5,273 bases of DNA from Acidobacteriaceae bacterium. GTDB lineage: Bacteria > Acidobacteriota > Terriglobia > Terriglobales > SbA1. Positions 1-5,273 of this stretch are shown piece by piece; position 1 is the first letter of the stretch, and the number at the start of each line of letters is the position of its first letter. Where the stretch lies: the NCBI GenBank assembly GCA_019237515.1, contig JAFAGX010000280.1, positions 1-5,273 of the forward strand. Reading direction: 5' to 3'. The position numbers and the translations under genes were made by a program. The notes beneath the pieces were generated by a model. The model was not told the DNA's origin and searched no databases. It saw only the letters and a list, made by a program, of their open reading frames with translations.

Positions 1-669
1 GTTCAACGCAATCCCATGGAACTGGTCGAAGTGAAAGGCATCAGCAAGCGGAGAAAACGTCCGTGTGTTCTTCAGGTGCGGGACGCATGGAAGATACTCG
101 ACAAACTCGTTCAGCCATATCGAACAATGGTGCTCATTGCTTTGTGCTTCGGATTGCGAATAAGCGAGATCCTCGGTCTCCGGTGGACAGACTTCGACTT
201 CAAACTATCGGTCGTTCTGATCCAGAGGTCAGCCGTAGGAAAACATCTGAACCGGCTGAAAACAGAGTATTCGCAGGACGAGGTTCCTCTCGAGAAGAGC
301 TTCATTGCTGTTCTGAAGAAGTGGCAGGAACTCTGCGCGAAAACGGAACAACAGTGGGTCTTCCCGAGTCCAGCGACGGGACGTCCGTACCACGCCGACT
401 CAATTCGCGCCGACTACTTGGTTCCAGTAGGCGTCAAGCTGGGACTCGGCAGGATTGGATTCCATACGTTTCGTCACACATATCGTGCGTGGCTGGACGA
501 AACGGGAGCACCAATGGGAGTACAGCAGAAACTGATGCGGCACGCTCACATCTCAACCACGATGGATCAGTATGGCAATGCTTCAGCAATTGCGAAGCGA
601 AAAGCCAATCGGCCAATCGTGCAGCGAGTCCTCAGAAGAGAAATGAATCAGCAGGTCTCGATTCAATAA
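1..669 (+). CDS. Tyrosine recombinase/phage-type integrase, C-terminal catalytic domain (5' end outside window)
   Basis: This is a site-specific recombinase that would cut and rejoin DNA at attachment sites through a covalent 3'-phosphotyrosine link. The frame is open to base 1 (codons for V-Q-R-N-P precede the first ATG at 16), so that ATG is probably internal. The N-terminal SAM-like core-binding domain usual in the family would lie upstream of the window. Numbering from the ATG, the catalytic set is complete: Arg48 in CFGLRISEILGLRW, a likely beta-hairpin Lys82 in RLKTEY, His150 and Arg153 in HTFRHTYRAWL, His176 in LMRHAHISTTMDQYG, and nucleophile Tyr186. The basic stretch KRRKRP (11-16) fits the linker before the catalytic domain. 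About 30 basic and polar residues follow the tyrosine, as is normal. The gene points at the tRNA-fMet fragment 90 bp downstream, which suggests that this is its attachment site. Nothing visible indicates decay. The family call is firm; the exact subfamily and element type are not determinable here. Confidence 0.95.
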   Translation, partial: VQRNPMELVEVKGISKRRKRPCVLQVRDAWKILDKLVQPYRTMVLIALCFGLRISEILGLRWTDFDFKLSVVLIQRSAVGKHLNRLKTEYSQDEVPLEKSFIAVLKKWQELCAKTEQQWVFPSPATGRPYHADSIRADYLVPVGVKLGLGRIGFHTFRHTYRAWLDETGAPMGVQQKLMRHAHISTTMDQYGNASAIAKRKANRPIVQRVLRREMNQQVSIQ

Positions 670-670
670 T

Positions 671-699
671 TAAGGGGAACTGTGGGCCAGTTCCCCTTA
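671..699 (+). terminator. Strong hairpin after integrase stop, probable terminator
   Basis: A perfect 12-bp inverted repeat (TAAGGGGAACTG / CAGTTCCCCTTA) with a 5-nt loop starts two bases after the integrase TAA stop. Stem strength and position argue for a transcription terminator. The sequence after the stem (TTGGACAGG) lacks a real T tract, so intrinsic termination on the plus strand may be weak. On the minus strand the stem is followed by a moderately T-rich stretch (ATTATTGAATC), so it could also stop transcripts coming from the receiver gene. Its right arm overlaps the first TTGGAC repeat, so a role in the attachment site is an alternative. Confidence 0.6.
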
Positions 700-717
700 T
701 TGGACAGGTTTGGACAG
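696..717 (+). repeat. Left TTGGACAG direct-repeat pair, candidate integrase arm site
   Basis: TTGGACAG occurs at 700-707 and again at 710-717, a spacing of one helical turn. The left copy sits inside the 10-mer CTTATTGGAC (696-705), which recurs exactly at 891-900 on the other side of the tRNA fragment. Short same-strand repeats next to an integrase gene and its core site are typical of arm-type binding sites of tyrosine recombinases. That role is inferred from position only. Confidence 0.4.
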
Positions 718-758
718 TCGCTACAACTGCCGAATTGCCCGTAACCGTATGATTTCGT

Positions 759-803
759 TGGTTGCGGGGGGTGGATTTGAACCACCGACCTTTGGGTTAT
801 GAG
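759..803 (-). other. 3' half of an initiator tRNA-fMet, probable attachment-site core
   Basis: Read on the minus strand from 803 to 759, the sequence gives an anticodon loop CTCATAA (anticodon CAT), the 3' anticodon stem CCCAA, variable region AGGTC, a perfect TPsiC arm (GGTGG-TTCAAAT-CCACC), the acceptor 3' strand CCCCGCA, discriminator A and an encoded CCA. The acceptor end with A at position 72 and the CCC at positions 39-41 are hallmarks of bacterial initiator tRNA. The 5' half is absent: the bases upstream of the loop (CTGAA) cannot pair properly with CCCAA, and no D arm or 5' acceptor strand follows. This is therefore not a working tRNA gene. A 3' tRNA fragment ending at the anticodon loop beside an integrase is the classic footprint of integration into a tRNA gene. 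The fragment call is strong; its att function is inferred. Confidence 0.85.
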
Positions 804-890
804 TTCAGCCACTTAAACGACAGTGTCACATTTCAACGACTTGGCGTCGCCGGGAACGACAGAAAGTCGGGTGAAAGACAGCAAAACACA

Positions 891-914
891 CTTATTGGAC
901 TATAGTTGGACTAT
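891..914 (+). repeat. Right TTGGACTAT direct-repeat pair, candidate integrase arm site
   Basis: TTGGACTAT occurs at 895-903 and at 906-914, an 11-bp spacing, in the same orientation as the left pair. The first copy lies in CTTATTGGAC, identical to the 10-mer at 696-705. A run of seven T follows (914-920). With the left pair it brackets the tRNA fragment, an arrangement resembling the two arms of an attP site. Binding by the integrase is inferred. Confidence 0.4.
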
Positions 915-970
915 TTTTTTCGAGCCGTCGAACAAGACTACAAGGTACATCCAAATACCCGAGAATACTA

Positions 971-983
971 CCAAGATTCTTGG
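971..983. repeat. Hyphenated palindrome CCAAGA-T-TCTTGG
   Basis: Six-base perfect arms around one central base, 15 bp beyond the stop of the receiver gene. The centre is too short for a stable hairpin, and no T run follows on the minus strand, so it is a poor terminator. It could be a protein-binding site or a chance palindrome. Confidence 0.3.
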
Positions 984-998
984 AGCGTTGCGATAATT

Positions 999-1370
999 TC
1001 ATTTCGCCTGAAGCCCTGCATTCAGCGCATCAAGTAAAGCCGCGTCGCTGAATGGTTTGAACAGGACCGCCACTGCTCCTTCCTGGAGGGCTTGTTCGCG
1101 GACCGCCCCGTCCCTACTTGCTGTGATGAAGACAGTTGGAATCTCTCGTCCGCGGGCTTTTAGCTCTCGCTGCAGGTCGAGGCCAGTCATCCCCGGCATG
1201 GCGATGTCCAAGACCAGACATTCCGTTTGGCCAATGCCGTCAGACGCGAGGAACTCTTCCGCAGATGAATACTCGTGGGCTGAAAAGCCGAAACTCCTGA
1301 GCAAGTCGTGCAACGATTCGCGGACGGATTCGTCGTCGTCAACGACGGCCACAACCAGTTTATTGGTCAC
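999..1370 (-). CDS. Stand-alone receiver-domain response regulator (FixJ-like REC, no output domain)
   Basis: A 123-residue protein consisting of one receiver domain. All key residues are present: the acidic cluster Asp11-Asp12-Asp13 (VVDDDES), phosphoacceptor Asp55 in CLVLDIAMPGMTG, Thr83 in VFITAS, and Lys105 in LFKPF. The wording (DDDESVRESLHDLLRSFGFSA, split here as DDDESVRESL plus HDLLRSFGF) is that of the FixJ-like group that often pairs with PAS kinases of the IAHEVNQPL type. The protein ends after the last receiver helix, and the next 32 in-frame codons after the TGA show no helix-turn-helix, so it should act by protein contact or as a phosphate relay or sink. The start is GTG at 1368-1370: an in-frame TGA lies directly upstream, and GGAG is 8 nt away. 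It is 103 bp downstream of the kinase gene on the same strand, the likely partner. Output target unknown. Confidence 0.93.
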   Translation of the reverse strand: MTNKLVVAVVDDDESVRESLHDLLRSFGFSAHEYSSAEEFLASDGIGQTECLVLDIAMPGMTGLDLQRELKARGREIPTVFITASRDGAVREQALQEGAVAVLFKPFSDAALLDALNAGLQAK

Positions 1371-1473
1371 TCATCTCTCTCCGATGAATTGGCTAGGGTA
1401 GAGTCAACTGACCGGTGGCATTGGCTCGACCGTGCAGCCATGACAGAAGGATGTGCCACTCTCAGGGATTCGT
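1371..1473 (-). other. Kinase-receiver intergenic gap
   Basis: The 103 bp between kinase stop and receiver start carry no hairpin or T tract that would end transcription, and no convincing promoter (a TTGACT at 1405-1410 on the minus strand lacks a good -10 partner). This favours co-transcription of the two genes. Confidence 0.4.
1372..1382 (-). promoter_or_regulatory. Ribosome-binding site with overlapping out-of-frame ATG before the receiver GTG start
   Basis: The minus strand reads GGAGAGAGATGAGTG. GGAG (1379-1382) is 8 nt from the GTG start, a good spacing. An ATG four bases upstream of GTG (1372-1374) opens a different frame that ends after four codons (M-S-D-Q-stop). Spacing to that ATG is only 4 nt, and the receiver frame is closed immediately upstream of GTG, so GTG is the start. 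Confidence 0.6.
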
Positions 1474-4155
1474 CTAGTGCACCTTGGTGTCAGTTTCACA
1501 AGGAATGGAGAATGAAAAGGTTGCTCCTGGGCCATCATTAGACGTTGCCCATAAATGACCATGATGAGCCTCAATGATGGAACGGCTGACGGACAGACCG
1601 ATCCCCATTCCGTCCTTTTTCGTTGTGTGAAAAGCTTTGAAGAGTTTATTTCCGACTTCAGGTGGGAACCCGACTCCTACATCTTTCACGATAAGGCGCA
1701 CCTGGTCTCCTGCATCCCGTTCGGTTCTGATAACCAGTTCTCGCGGGTGATCTTCGACAGTGTTCATCGCATCCGAAGCATTTCGTAGCAGGTTCAGGAT
1801 GACTTGCTGGAGTTGCACCCGGTCGCCGGTGGCGGGCGGGAGATCGTCGGCAAACTCCGGCCGGAGGACCACACGATTCCGCTGAAGATCGCTCAACAAG
1901 AGTGCAATCACTTCTCGCGTGGCCTCGTTCAAATCTACCGGTTCCAGCGTGAATTGGTTCTTGCTGAACAGCGCACGCAACCGAGTGACCACAGCCGAAG
2001 CGCGGTTGCCGTCGCGAATGGTCCGCCGCGCTGTTTCACGCGCACTGTCAACGTCTGGGGGATCGCTATCCAAAAACCGAAGGCACGTACTAGCGTTGGT
2101 AACGACGCCCGAGAGCGGTTGGTTGACTTCATGTGCGATCGAAGCTGTCAACGCGTTCAGCGTTGCGACCCGCGCGACATGCGCAAGCTCGGAACGAGCC
2201 CGGTTCAGGGCTTCCTCGGCAATCTTGCTCTCTGTCACGTCCTGAATGGCACCTATGAACAGCGGCCGACCTTCGACCCGTTCAGTCACGCGGCCGATCG
2301 AACGGACATACTTCACCTTTCCGCTCCGCGTGACGATGCGATAGACCAGATCGAAATCTGCCCCGCCTAGGGAGCGCGCGAAGTGAGCTTCGAAGGATGG
2401 CAGATCTTCGGGGTGGATGACATCGCGAACCATCTGCACCGTGATCTTGGCCGCGGGATCGAACTCGAAGATGCGGTAGAGTTCCGCGGACCAGATGTGC
2501 TCGTCCGCCACGATGTCCGCGGTGAAGTTGCCGGTGTGGCTGAGCCGCTGGCCGTCCGTGAAACTGTCATAGGCACGCCTTAGCTCCAACTCGGCGCGTT
2601 TGCGTTCGTCAATGTCCGTAAGCAGGACGTACCAGCGGACGACTTGGCCCTGAGCGTCGCGCAGAGATCTTCCACTCACACGAAACCAGCGATATGCACT
2701 GTCGGCCCGTCGAAGACGCTGCTCAAACTGGTACGGCTCACCGGTTTCGACGGAGTGCGCCCACAGAGCCAGCGCACGAGAGAGATCGTCTGGGTGAATG
2801 GCGTTGTTGGTACGCCAATCCTTCAATTCTTCGAGGCTTTTCCCGAAGTAATCTAGGACTTGGTCGTTGACGGATTCGACCTCACCCTGCGGTGTAGCCG
2901 TCATGATGAGGCCGTCGATGCTATCGACCATCGAGCGAGCCGTTTCCTCACTCTGGCGCAGCTCTTCCTCAATCCGCTTTCGGTCGTGTATGTCTGTAAG
3001 GAGGAGGTACCATGCGTTTGTCCTCCCTGCCGTGTCTCGTACAGGGAGGCCGCGAACCTGGAACCATCGGTAGACCCCATCCGCACGTTGACAACGGTGC
3101 TCTATGCCATACACCTGCCCCGTTTCGACGGCATTTTTCCGGGCTTCGATTACACGAGGAAGGTCGTCAGGATGGACGGCGCCGATGAGTGACCAGTTCT
3201 TCAACTCCTCAGCTGTCTTGCCGAAATACTCCAGGGTCTGGCGGTTAAGGAACTCGACTTCGCCCGTTGCGCCCATCGTAGCCACGAGTCCGGGAATGTT
3301 GTCGACAATCTGCCGCCAGGACACTTCCCTCGCGCGCAGGGCGTCTTCTCCCCGCTTGCGATCCTCTACATCTATGTTGATCCCATACCATTTGACGATT
3401 TTTCCAGATTCGTCTCGCAATGGGTTCGCGCGAAACAAGAACCAGCGATATGCACCATCGAAACGACGCATCCGCGCTTCTGTCTCAATAGGCTTGCCGG
3501 AAGCCAAACATGACTGGCCATACTCCACAAGTCCCTTGAGGTCGTCCGGATGAACCACGGATCTCCAGCCCCAGCACTGCGCCTGATCGGCGGTCATGCC
3601 TGTGTAGTCAAACCAGCGCTGATTGAAGAAGTCGACGTAGCCGTCTGGACGAGCCGACCATCCCAGACTTGGGATCATATCCATGAACACTTCGAGGCTG
3701 CCCTGGCTTGCAGCCAAAGCTTGCTCGGCTCGCTTGCGGTCTTCAATGTCAGTGTTTATCCCGAACCATTTAACTATCGATCCAGATTGATCGCGCACTG
3801 GTGTAGCGCGACATAGAAACCAGCGATACTCACCGTCCGAGCGGCGCAGTCGTGCTTCGGCTTCTCCGGCTGTACCAGCAGCCAAAATCGATTGCCAGGT
3901 CGCGAGCAGAGCGCCGAGATCCTCCGGATGAACGGCAACGGTCCAGCCGGAGCCCTGTAACTGGTCCAGTGGAAGCCCCACAAAGGTAAGGTATTGCTGA
4001 TTGAAGAATTCCGCAGATCCATCGGGACGCGCCGACCACACCAGTCCTGGAATTGCGCTGACAATTAGGTCGAGTGCGCTTTGATCGGTGCTCGGTGCCC
4101 GCTCTCCTCGGTCCGGGTGTTCGATATGTGAAGCTTGTGTCCTGAGCGGTTTCAC
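1474..4155 (-). CDS. Soluble multi-PAS sensor histidine kinase (five PAS/PAC, HisKA, HATPase)
   Basis: An 893-residue kinase that would autophosphorylate on His and pass phosphate to a receiver, probably the gene just downstream. No signal peptide or membrane segment is visible, so it should sense in the cytoplasm. Domains: short N-terminal tail (1-24); PAS1 about 25-147, PAS2 151-273, PAS3 277-399, PAS4 403-525, PAS5 529-650, all PAS_3-like with HPxDL, mostly YRWF, and a DIxxRK ending that leads into a helical linker; HisKA about 663-730 with phosphoacceptor His675 in SIAHEVNQPL; ATPase about 775-887 with N box Asn792 (LNLLRNASDAM), G1 DVGVG (825-829), F box near 842, and G2 GMGIGL (849-854). 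All catalytic motifs are intact. Start: GTG at 4153-4155, with GGGAG 10 nt upstream; an ATG 7 bases earlier is out of frame. No cofactor ligand is recognisable, so heme, flavin or other ligands cannot be assigned. The H-box type resembles the FixL/DctB-like group. Confidence 0.95.
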   Translation of the reverse strand: MKPLRTQASHIEHPDRGERAPSTDQSALDLIVSAIPGLVWSARPDGSAEFFNQQYLTFVGLPLDQLQGSGWTVAVHPEDLGALLATWQSILAAGTAGEAEARLRRSDGEYRWFLCRATPVRDQSGSIVKWFGINTDIEDRKRAEQALAASQGSLEVFMDMIPSLGWSARPDGYVDFFNQRWFDYTGMTADQAQCWGWRSVVHPDDLKGLVEYGQSCLASGKPIETEARMRRFDGAYRWFLFRANPLRDESGKIVKWYGINIDVEDRKRGEDALRAREVSWRQIVDNIPGLVATMGATGEVEFLNRQTLEYFGKTAEELKNWSLIGAVHPDDLPRVIEARKNAVETGQVYGIEHRCQRADGVYRWFQVRGLPVRDTAGRTNAWYLLLTDIHDRKRIEEELRQSEETARSMVDSIDGLIMTATPQGEVESVNDQVLDYFGKSLEELKDWRTNNAIHPDDLSRALALWAHSVETGEPYQFEQRLRRADSAYRWFRVSGRSLRDAQGQVVRWYVLLTDIDERKRAELELRRAYDSFTDGQRLSHTGNFTADIVADEHIWSAELYRIFEFDPAAKITVQMVRDVIHPEDLPSFEAHFARSLGGADFDLVYRIVTRSGKVKYVRSIGRVTERVEGRPLFIGAIQDVTESKIAEEALNRARSELAHVARVATLNALTASIAHEVNQPLSGVVTNASTCLRFLDSDPPDVDSARETARRTIRDGNRASAVVTRLRALFSKNQFTLEPVDLNEATREVIALLLSDLQRNRVVLRPEFADDLPPATGDRVQLQQVILNLLRNASDAMNTVEDHPRELVIRTERDAGDQVRLIVKDVGVGFPPEVGNKLFKAFHTTKKDGMGIGLSVSRSIIEAHHGHLWATSNDGPGATFSFSIPCETDTKVH
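2206..4083 (-). repeat. Five-copy tandem PAS repeat with 126-residue (378-bp) period inside the kinase gene
   Basis: The HP(E/D)DL motif has its His at residues 76, 202, 328, 454 and 581, giving steps of 126, 126, 126 and 127. YRWF starts at 110, 236, 362 and 488, and the Arg of the RK pair closing each unit is at 140, 266, 392 and 518, all exactly 126 apart. Copies 1 and 2 share WSARPDG, FFNQ and IVKW-GIN. Copies 3 and 4 share YFGK-EELK-W and WY-LLTDI. Copy 5 is the most divergent. The copies differ at DNA level, so the duplication is old. Confidence 0.85.
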
Positions 4156-4163
4156 CGTGCATT

Positions 4164-4180
4164 CTCTCCCGTCCGACGGG
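4164..4180 (-). promoter_or_regulatory. Kinase ribosome-binding site abutting a GC-rich hyphenated palindrome
   Basis: The minus strand reads CCCGTCGGACGGGAGAG just before the kinase start. CCCGTC and GACGGG (4168-4180) are perfect complements around one base, and the final GGG is also the start of the Shine-Dalgarno sequence GGGAG (4166-4170). As RNA this could form a 5-bp stem with a 3-nt loop that partly hides the ribosome site, or as DNA a small operator. Either role is inferred. Confidence 0.4.
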
Positions 4181-4220
4181 TTCAGATGCGTAGTTAAAAA
4201 ATATCGATGAGCAGGGTCAG

Positions 4221-4251
4221 GAGCGTTGACTAGAAAACGTTTCCAACGCTC
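4221..4251. repeat. Inverted repeat GAGCGTTG / CAACGCTC between receptor and kinase genes
   Basis: Perfect 8-base arms (4221-4228 and 4244-4251) enclose 15 bases that themselves contain the palindrome AAACGTTT (4235-4242). On the minus strand it lies 25 bases after the receptor stop. A T-run (TTTTTT, 4196-4201 on the plus strand as A) comes only about 20 bases later, so it is not a textbook intrinsic terminator. It could be a receptor-gene terminator of another kind, or an operator for the kinase gene. Confidence 0.4.
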
Positions 4252-4266
4252 ACGGCGAACACGAAG

Positions 4267-4276
4267 TATCGCGATA
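4267..4276. repeat. 10-bp perfect palindrome TATCGCGATA at receptor stop
   Basis: A perfect palindrome begins directly after the TAA stop of the receptor gene (minus strand). Without a loop it is a candidate DNA-binding site rather than a hairpin; it may also be chance. Confidence 0.25.
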
Positions 4277-5273
4277 TTAGAAAGTCAACCGTGCGTCGAG
4301 TTGAATCTGGCGTCCGCTGCTCACCGTCGTGAATATTCGTCCGACGTTGTTAGCGAAATTACCCTTTGGACCCCCAAACACGGCATCTCCGTTCCCTCCA
4401 AGCGTAAGCGGACTCTGCGTGTTACTGGGGACTGCAAAATTTGGACGATTCAACAGATTGTAGGCCTCCGCGCCAACAGTAATCTTCGCGCCTTCCCTCA
4501 ATTGGAAGGCTTTTTGGAGCGCCAAATCGAATTCCGCGAACCCGGGACCACGCAGGCTATTTCGTCCAGCATCGCCGAACTGACCCGGAGCGGGTACCGC
4601 AAACGCGCTAGGATTGAACCAGCATGATGCATTTCCCACTCTTGCGCCGTTTGGACAAACACCAGCGTAAGGATTTCCAATCAGGTCTGGTCTCTCCGAT
4701 GTCAGTAGCGATTGCAAATCTGCGTTGTCGAAGGCCACTACCGGAGTAAAAGGGACATTGCTATGAACGTTGGCAATCGCCGAGATCTGCCAGCCACCCA
4801 ATTGGCTCTTACGTCCAAAAGGGAGTTCATAAACAACGTTGGCAACGAAATTATGTCGAATGTCGAATCCTGACCGGCCCCGGTCGCCCTTGCGATTGAA
4901 GGGATCCTGAGTCGTGGGCGGTTCATTTACGGCTTCTATGGAGATATTGCTAGAGGCATCATCGATGGAATGAGAGAACGTGTAGAACGCCTGCCAGGAA
5001 ATGTTGTGGGCCTGTTGTTGCGACACGGACAGTTGAAATGAATTGTAGAAAGATTGTGAATCGGTCAGATCCTGCAACAGAGGGGAAGGCAAGTTCGGGT
5101 TATAGCGATGACCCAAGGCAGGTTCCCAAGGGTTGGCCTCTGCCTCGCGGGGAAGATGGTTCCCACGCGCACCAAAATATCCTCCACTGAGAATAGTACC
5201 CGGCGCGACTTCCCGTTCCAAGTTGAGGTTGTATTGCAATTCATAGGGGAACTTGGGATGGTAAGTCATCTGA
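4277..5273 (-). CDS. TonB-dependent receptor, Oar-like outer-membrane barrel, C-terminal part (5' end outside window)
   Basis: The C-terminal 331 or so residues of a large outer-membrane beta-barrel receptor; the frame is open through the right edge (a Gln codon precedes the first ATG at 5267-5269), so that ATG is internal. Family members in Acidobacteriota are usually about 1000 residues or more, with an N-terminal carboxypeptidase-regulatory-like domain and a plug that would lie outside. Landmarks, numbered from that Met: FYNSFQLSVSQ (74-84, strand), FYTFSHSIDDAS (95-106), FDIRHNFV (135-142), ELPFG (148-152), GWQISAIAN (159-167), RPDLIGNP (193-200), WFNPSAFAVP (217-226), GRNSLRGPG (235-243), NLLNRPNF (271-278), and the last strand QIQLDARLTF ending in Phe, the usual signal for the BAM complex. 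Cys205 and Cys216 bracket a short loop and may form a disulfide. Such receptors are thought to import large or complexed nutrients, but the substrate is not readable here. The gene lies 121 bp upstream of the kinase on the same strand. Confidence 0.9.
   Translation of the reverse strand, partial: QMTYHPKFPYELQYNLNLEREVAPGTILSGGYFGARGNHLPREAEANPWEPALGHRYNPNLPSPLLQDLTDSQSFYNSFQLSVSQQQAHNISWQAFYTFSHSIDDASSNISIEAVNEPPTTQDPFNRKGDRGRSGFDIRHNFVANVVYELPFGRKSQLGGWQISAIANVHSNVPFTPVVAFDNADLQSLLTSERPDLIGNPYAGVCPNGARVGNASCWFNPSAFAVPAPGQFGDAGRNSLRGPGFAEFDLALQKAFQLREGAKITVGAEAYNLLNRPNFAVPSNTQSPLTLGGNGDAVFGGPKGNFANNVGRIFTTVSSGRQIQLDARLTF

Larger units (their letters stand above)
670..998. other. Gene-free integration region between integrase and receiver gene
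   Basis: This 329-bp gap lies between convergent genes and contains no credible coding sequence. It holds the hairpin at 671-699, the TTGGAC pair at 700-717, the tRNA-fMet 3' fragment at 759-803, a second TTGGAC pair at 895-914 followed by seven T (914-920), and a hyphenated palindrome at 971-983. I see nothing recognisable in 718-758, 804-890 or 921-970. The cluster of features fits the attachment region of an integrated element. Confidence 0.7.

Noticed and set aside
63..752. A 229-codon open frame overlapping the integrase on the same strand
   Set aside because: It has no recognisable domain, its composition is Arg/Ser-rich as expected of a shifted frame, and the overlapping frame carries a complete recombinase active site.
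759..835. A complete tRNA gene on the minus strand
   Set aside because: Only the 3' half is present; no matching 5' anticodon strand, D arm or 5' acceptor strand follows 803.
696..914. A CRISPR array or phage-like repeat array
   Set aside because: Only four short TTGGAC units exist, without regular repeats and spacers or any cas gene.
900..998. A frameshifted LuxR-type output domain after the receiver stop
   Set aside because: The in-frame continuation of about 32 codons shows no helix-turn-helix signature, and the receiver ends at its normal last helix.
1804..2370. Long plus-strand open frames opposite the kinase gene
   Set aside because: They are antisense shadows produced by the codon usage of the kinase; none shows a known motif or a ribosome site.
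3830..4162. 110-codon frame from the ATG just before the kinase GTG start
   Set aside because: It overlaps PAS1 in another frame, has Arg/Ser-rich random composition, and its ATG is only 3 nt from GGGAG.
4226..4627. 133-codon plus-strand frame opposite the receptor gene
   Set aside because: Antisense to a well-recognised receptor barrel and without any motif of its own.
4366..4655. Further TTGGAC copies in the receptor gene as integrase sites
   Set aside because: They are single, unpaired, and lie in conserved coding sequence, so they look like chance hits.
4277..5273. Receptor or integrase being truncated pseudogenes
   Set aside because: Both frames run open through the window edges, so the missing parts are simply outside the window.

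Overview
The window most likely comes from an acidobacterium (Acidobacteriota). The main evidence is the truncated gene at the right edge. It encodes the C-terminal barrel of a large TonB-dependent receptor with the wording typical of the many Oar-like receptors in that phylum (FDIRHNFV, ELPFG, WFNPSAFA, GRNSLRGPG, NLLNRPNF, C-terminal Phe). The integrase and the multi-PAS kinase also fit that phylum, but the assignment comes from motif recognition, not from a search.

Layout, left to right. (1) Positions 1-669, plus strand: C-terminal catalytic part of a tyrosine recombinase, cut by the left edge, with all catalytic residues visible. (2) Positions 670-998: a gene-free integration region. It holds a strong hairpin just after the integrase stop, a 45-bp minus-strand fragment matching the 3' half of an initiator tRNA-fMet (CAT anticodon, TPsiC arm, acceptor 3' strand and encoded CCA, but no 5' half), and paired TTGGAC direct repeats on both sides of that fragment. 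(3) Positions 999-4155, minus strand: a two-component pair, with a soluble 893-residue histidine kinase carrying five tandem PAS domains upstream of a stand-alone receiver domain. (4) Positions 4277-5273, minus strand: the 3' end of the TonB-dependent receptor gene, cut by the right edge.

How the parts relate. Kinase and receiver are in the natural order for an operon and probably form a cytoplasmic phosphorelay. The signals sensed by the PAS domains cannot be read from sequence. The receptor lies upstream on the same strand, but inverted repeats in the 121-bp gap leave it open whether it is co-transcribed. The integrase converges on the receiver gene, and the tRNA fragment between them probably marks a mobile-element junction. 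Because the tRNA 5' half is missing and repeat pairs lie on both sides, the junction looks more like an attP or a tandem-element junction than a simple chromosome-element boundary.

I saw no wholly new system. The most interesting points are the attP-like junction and the near-exact 126-residue periodicity of the PAS array.
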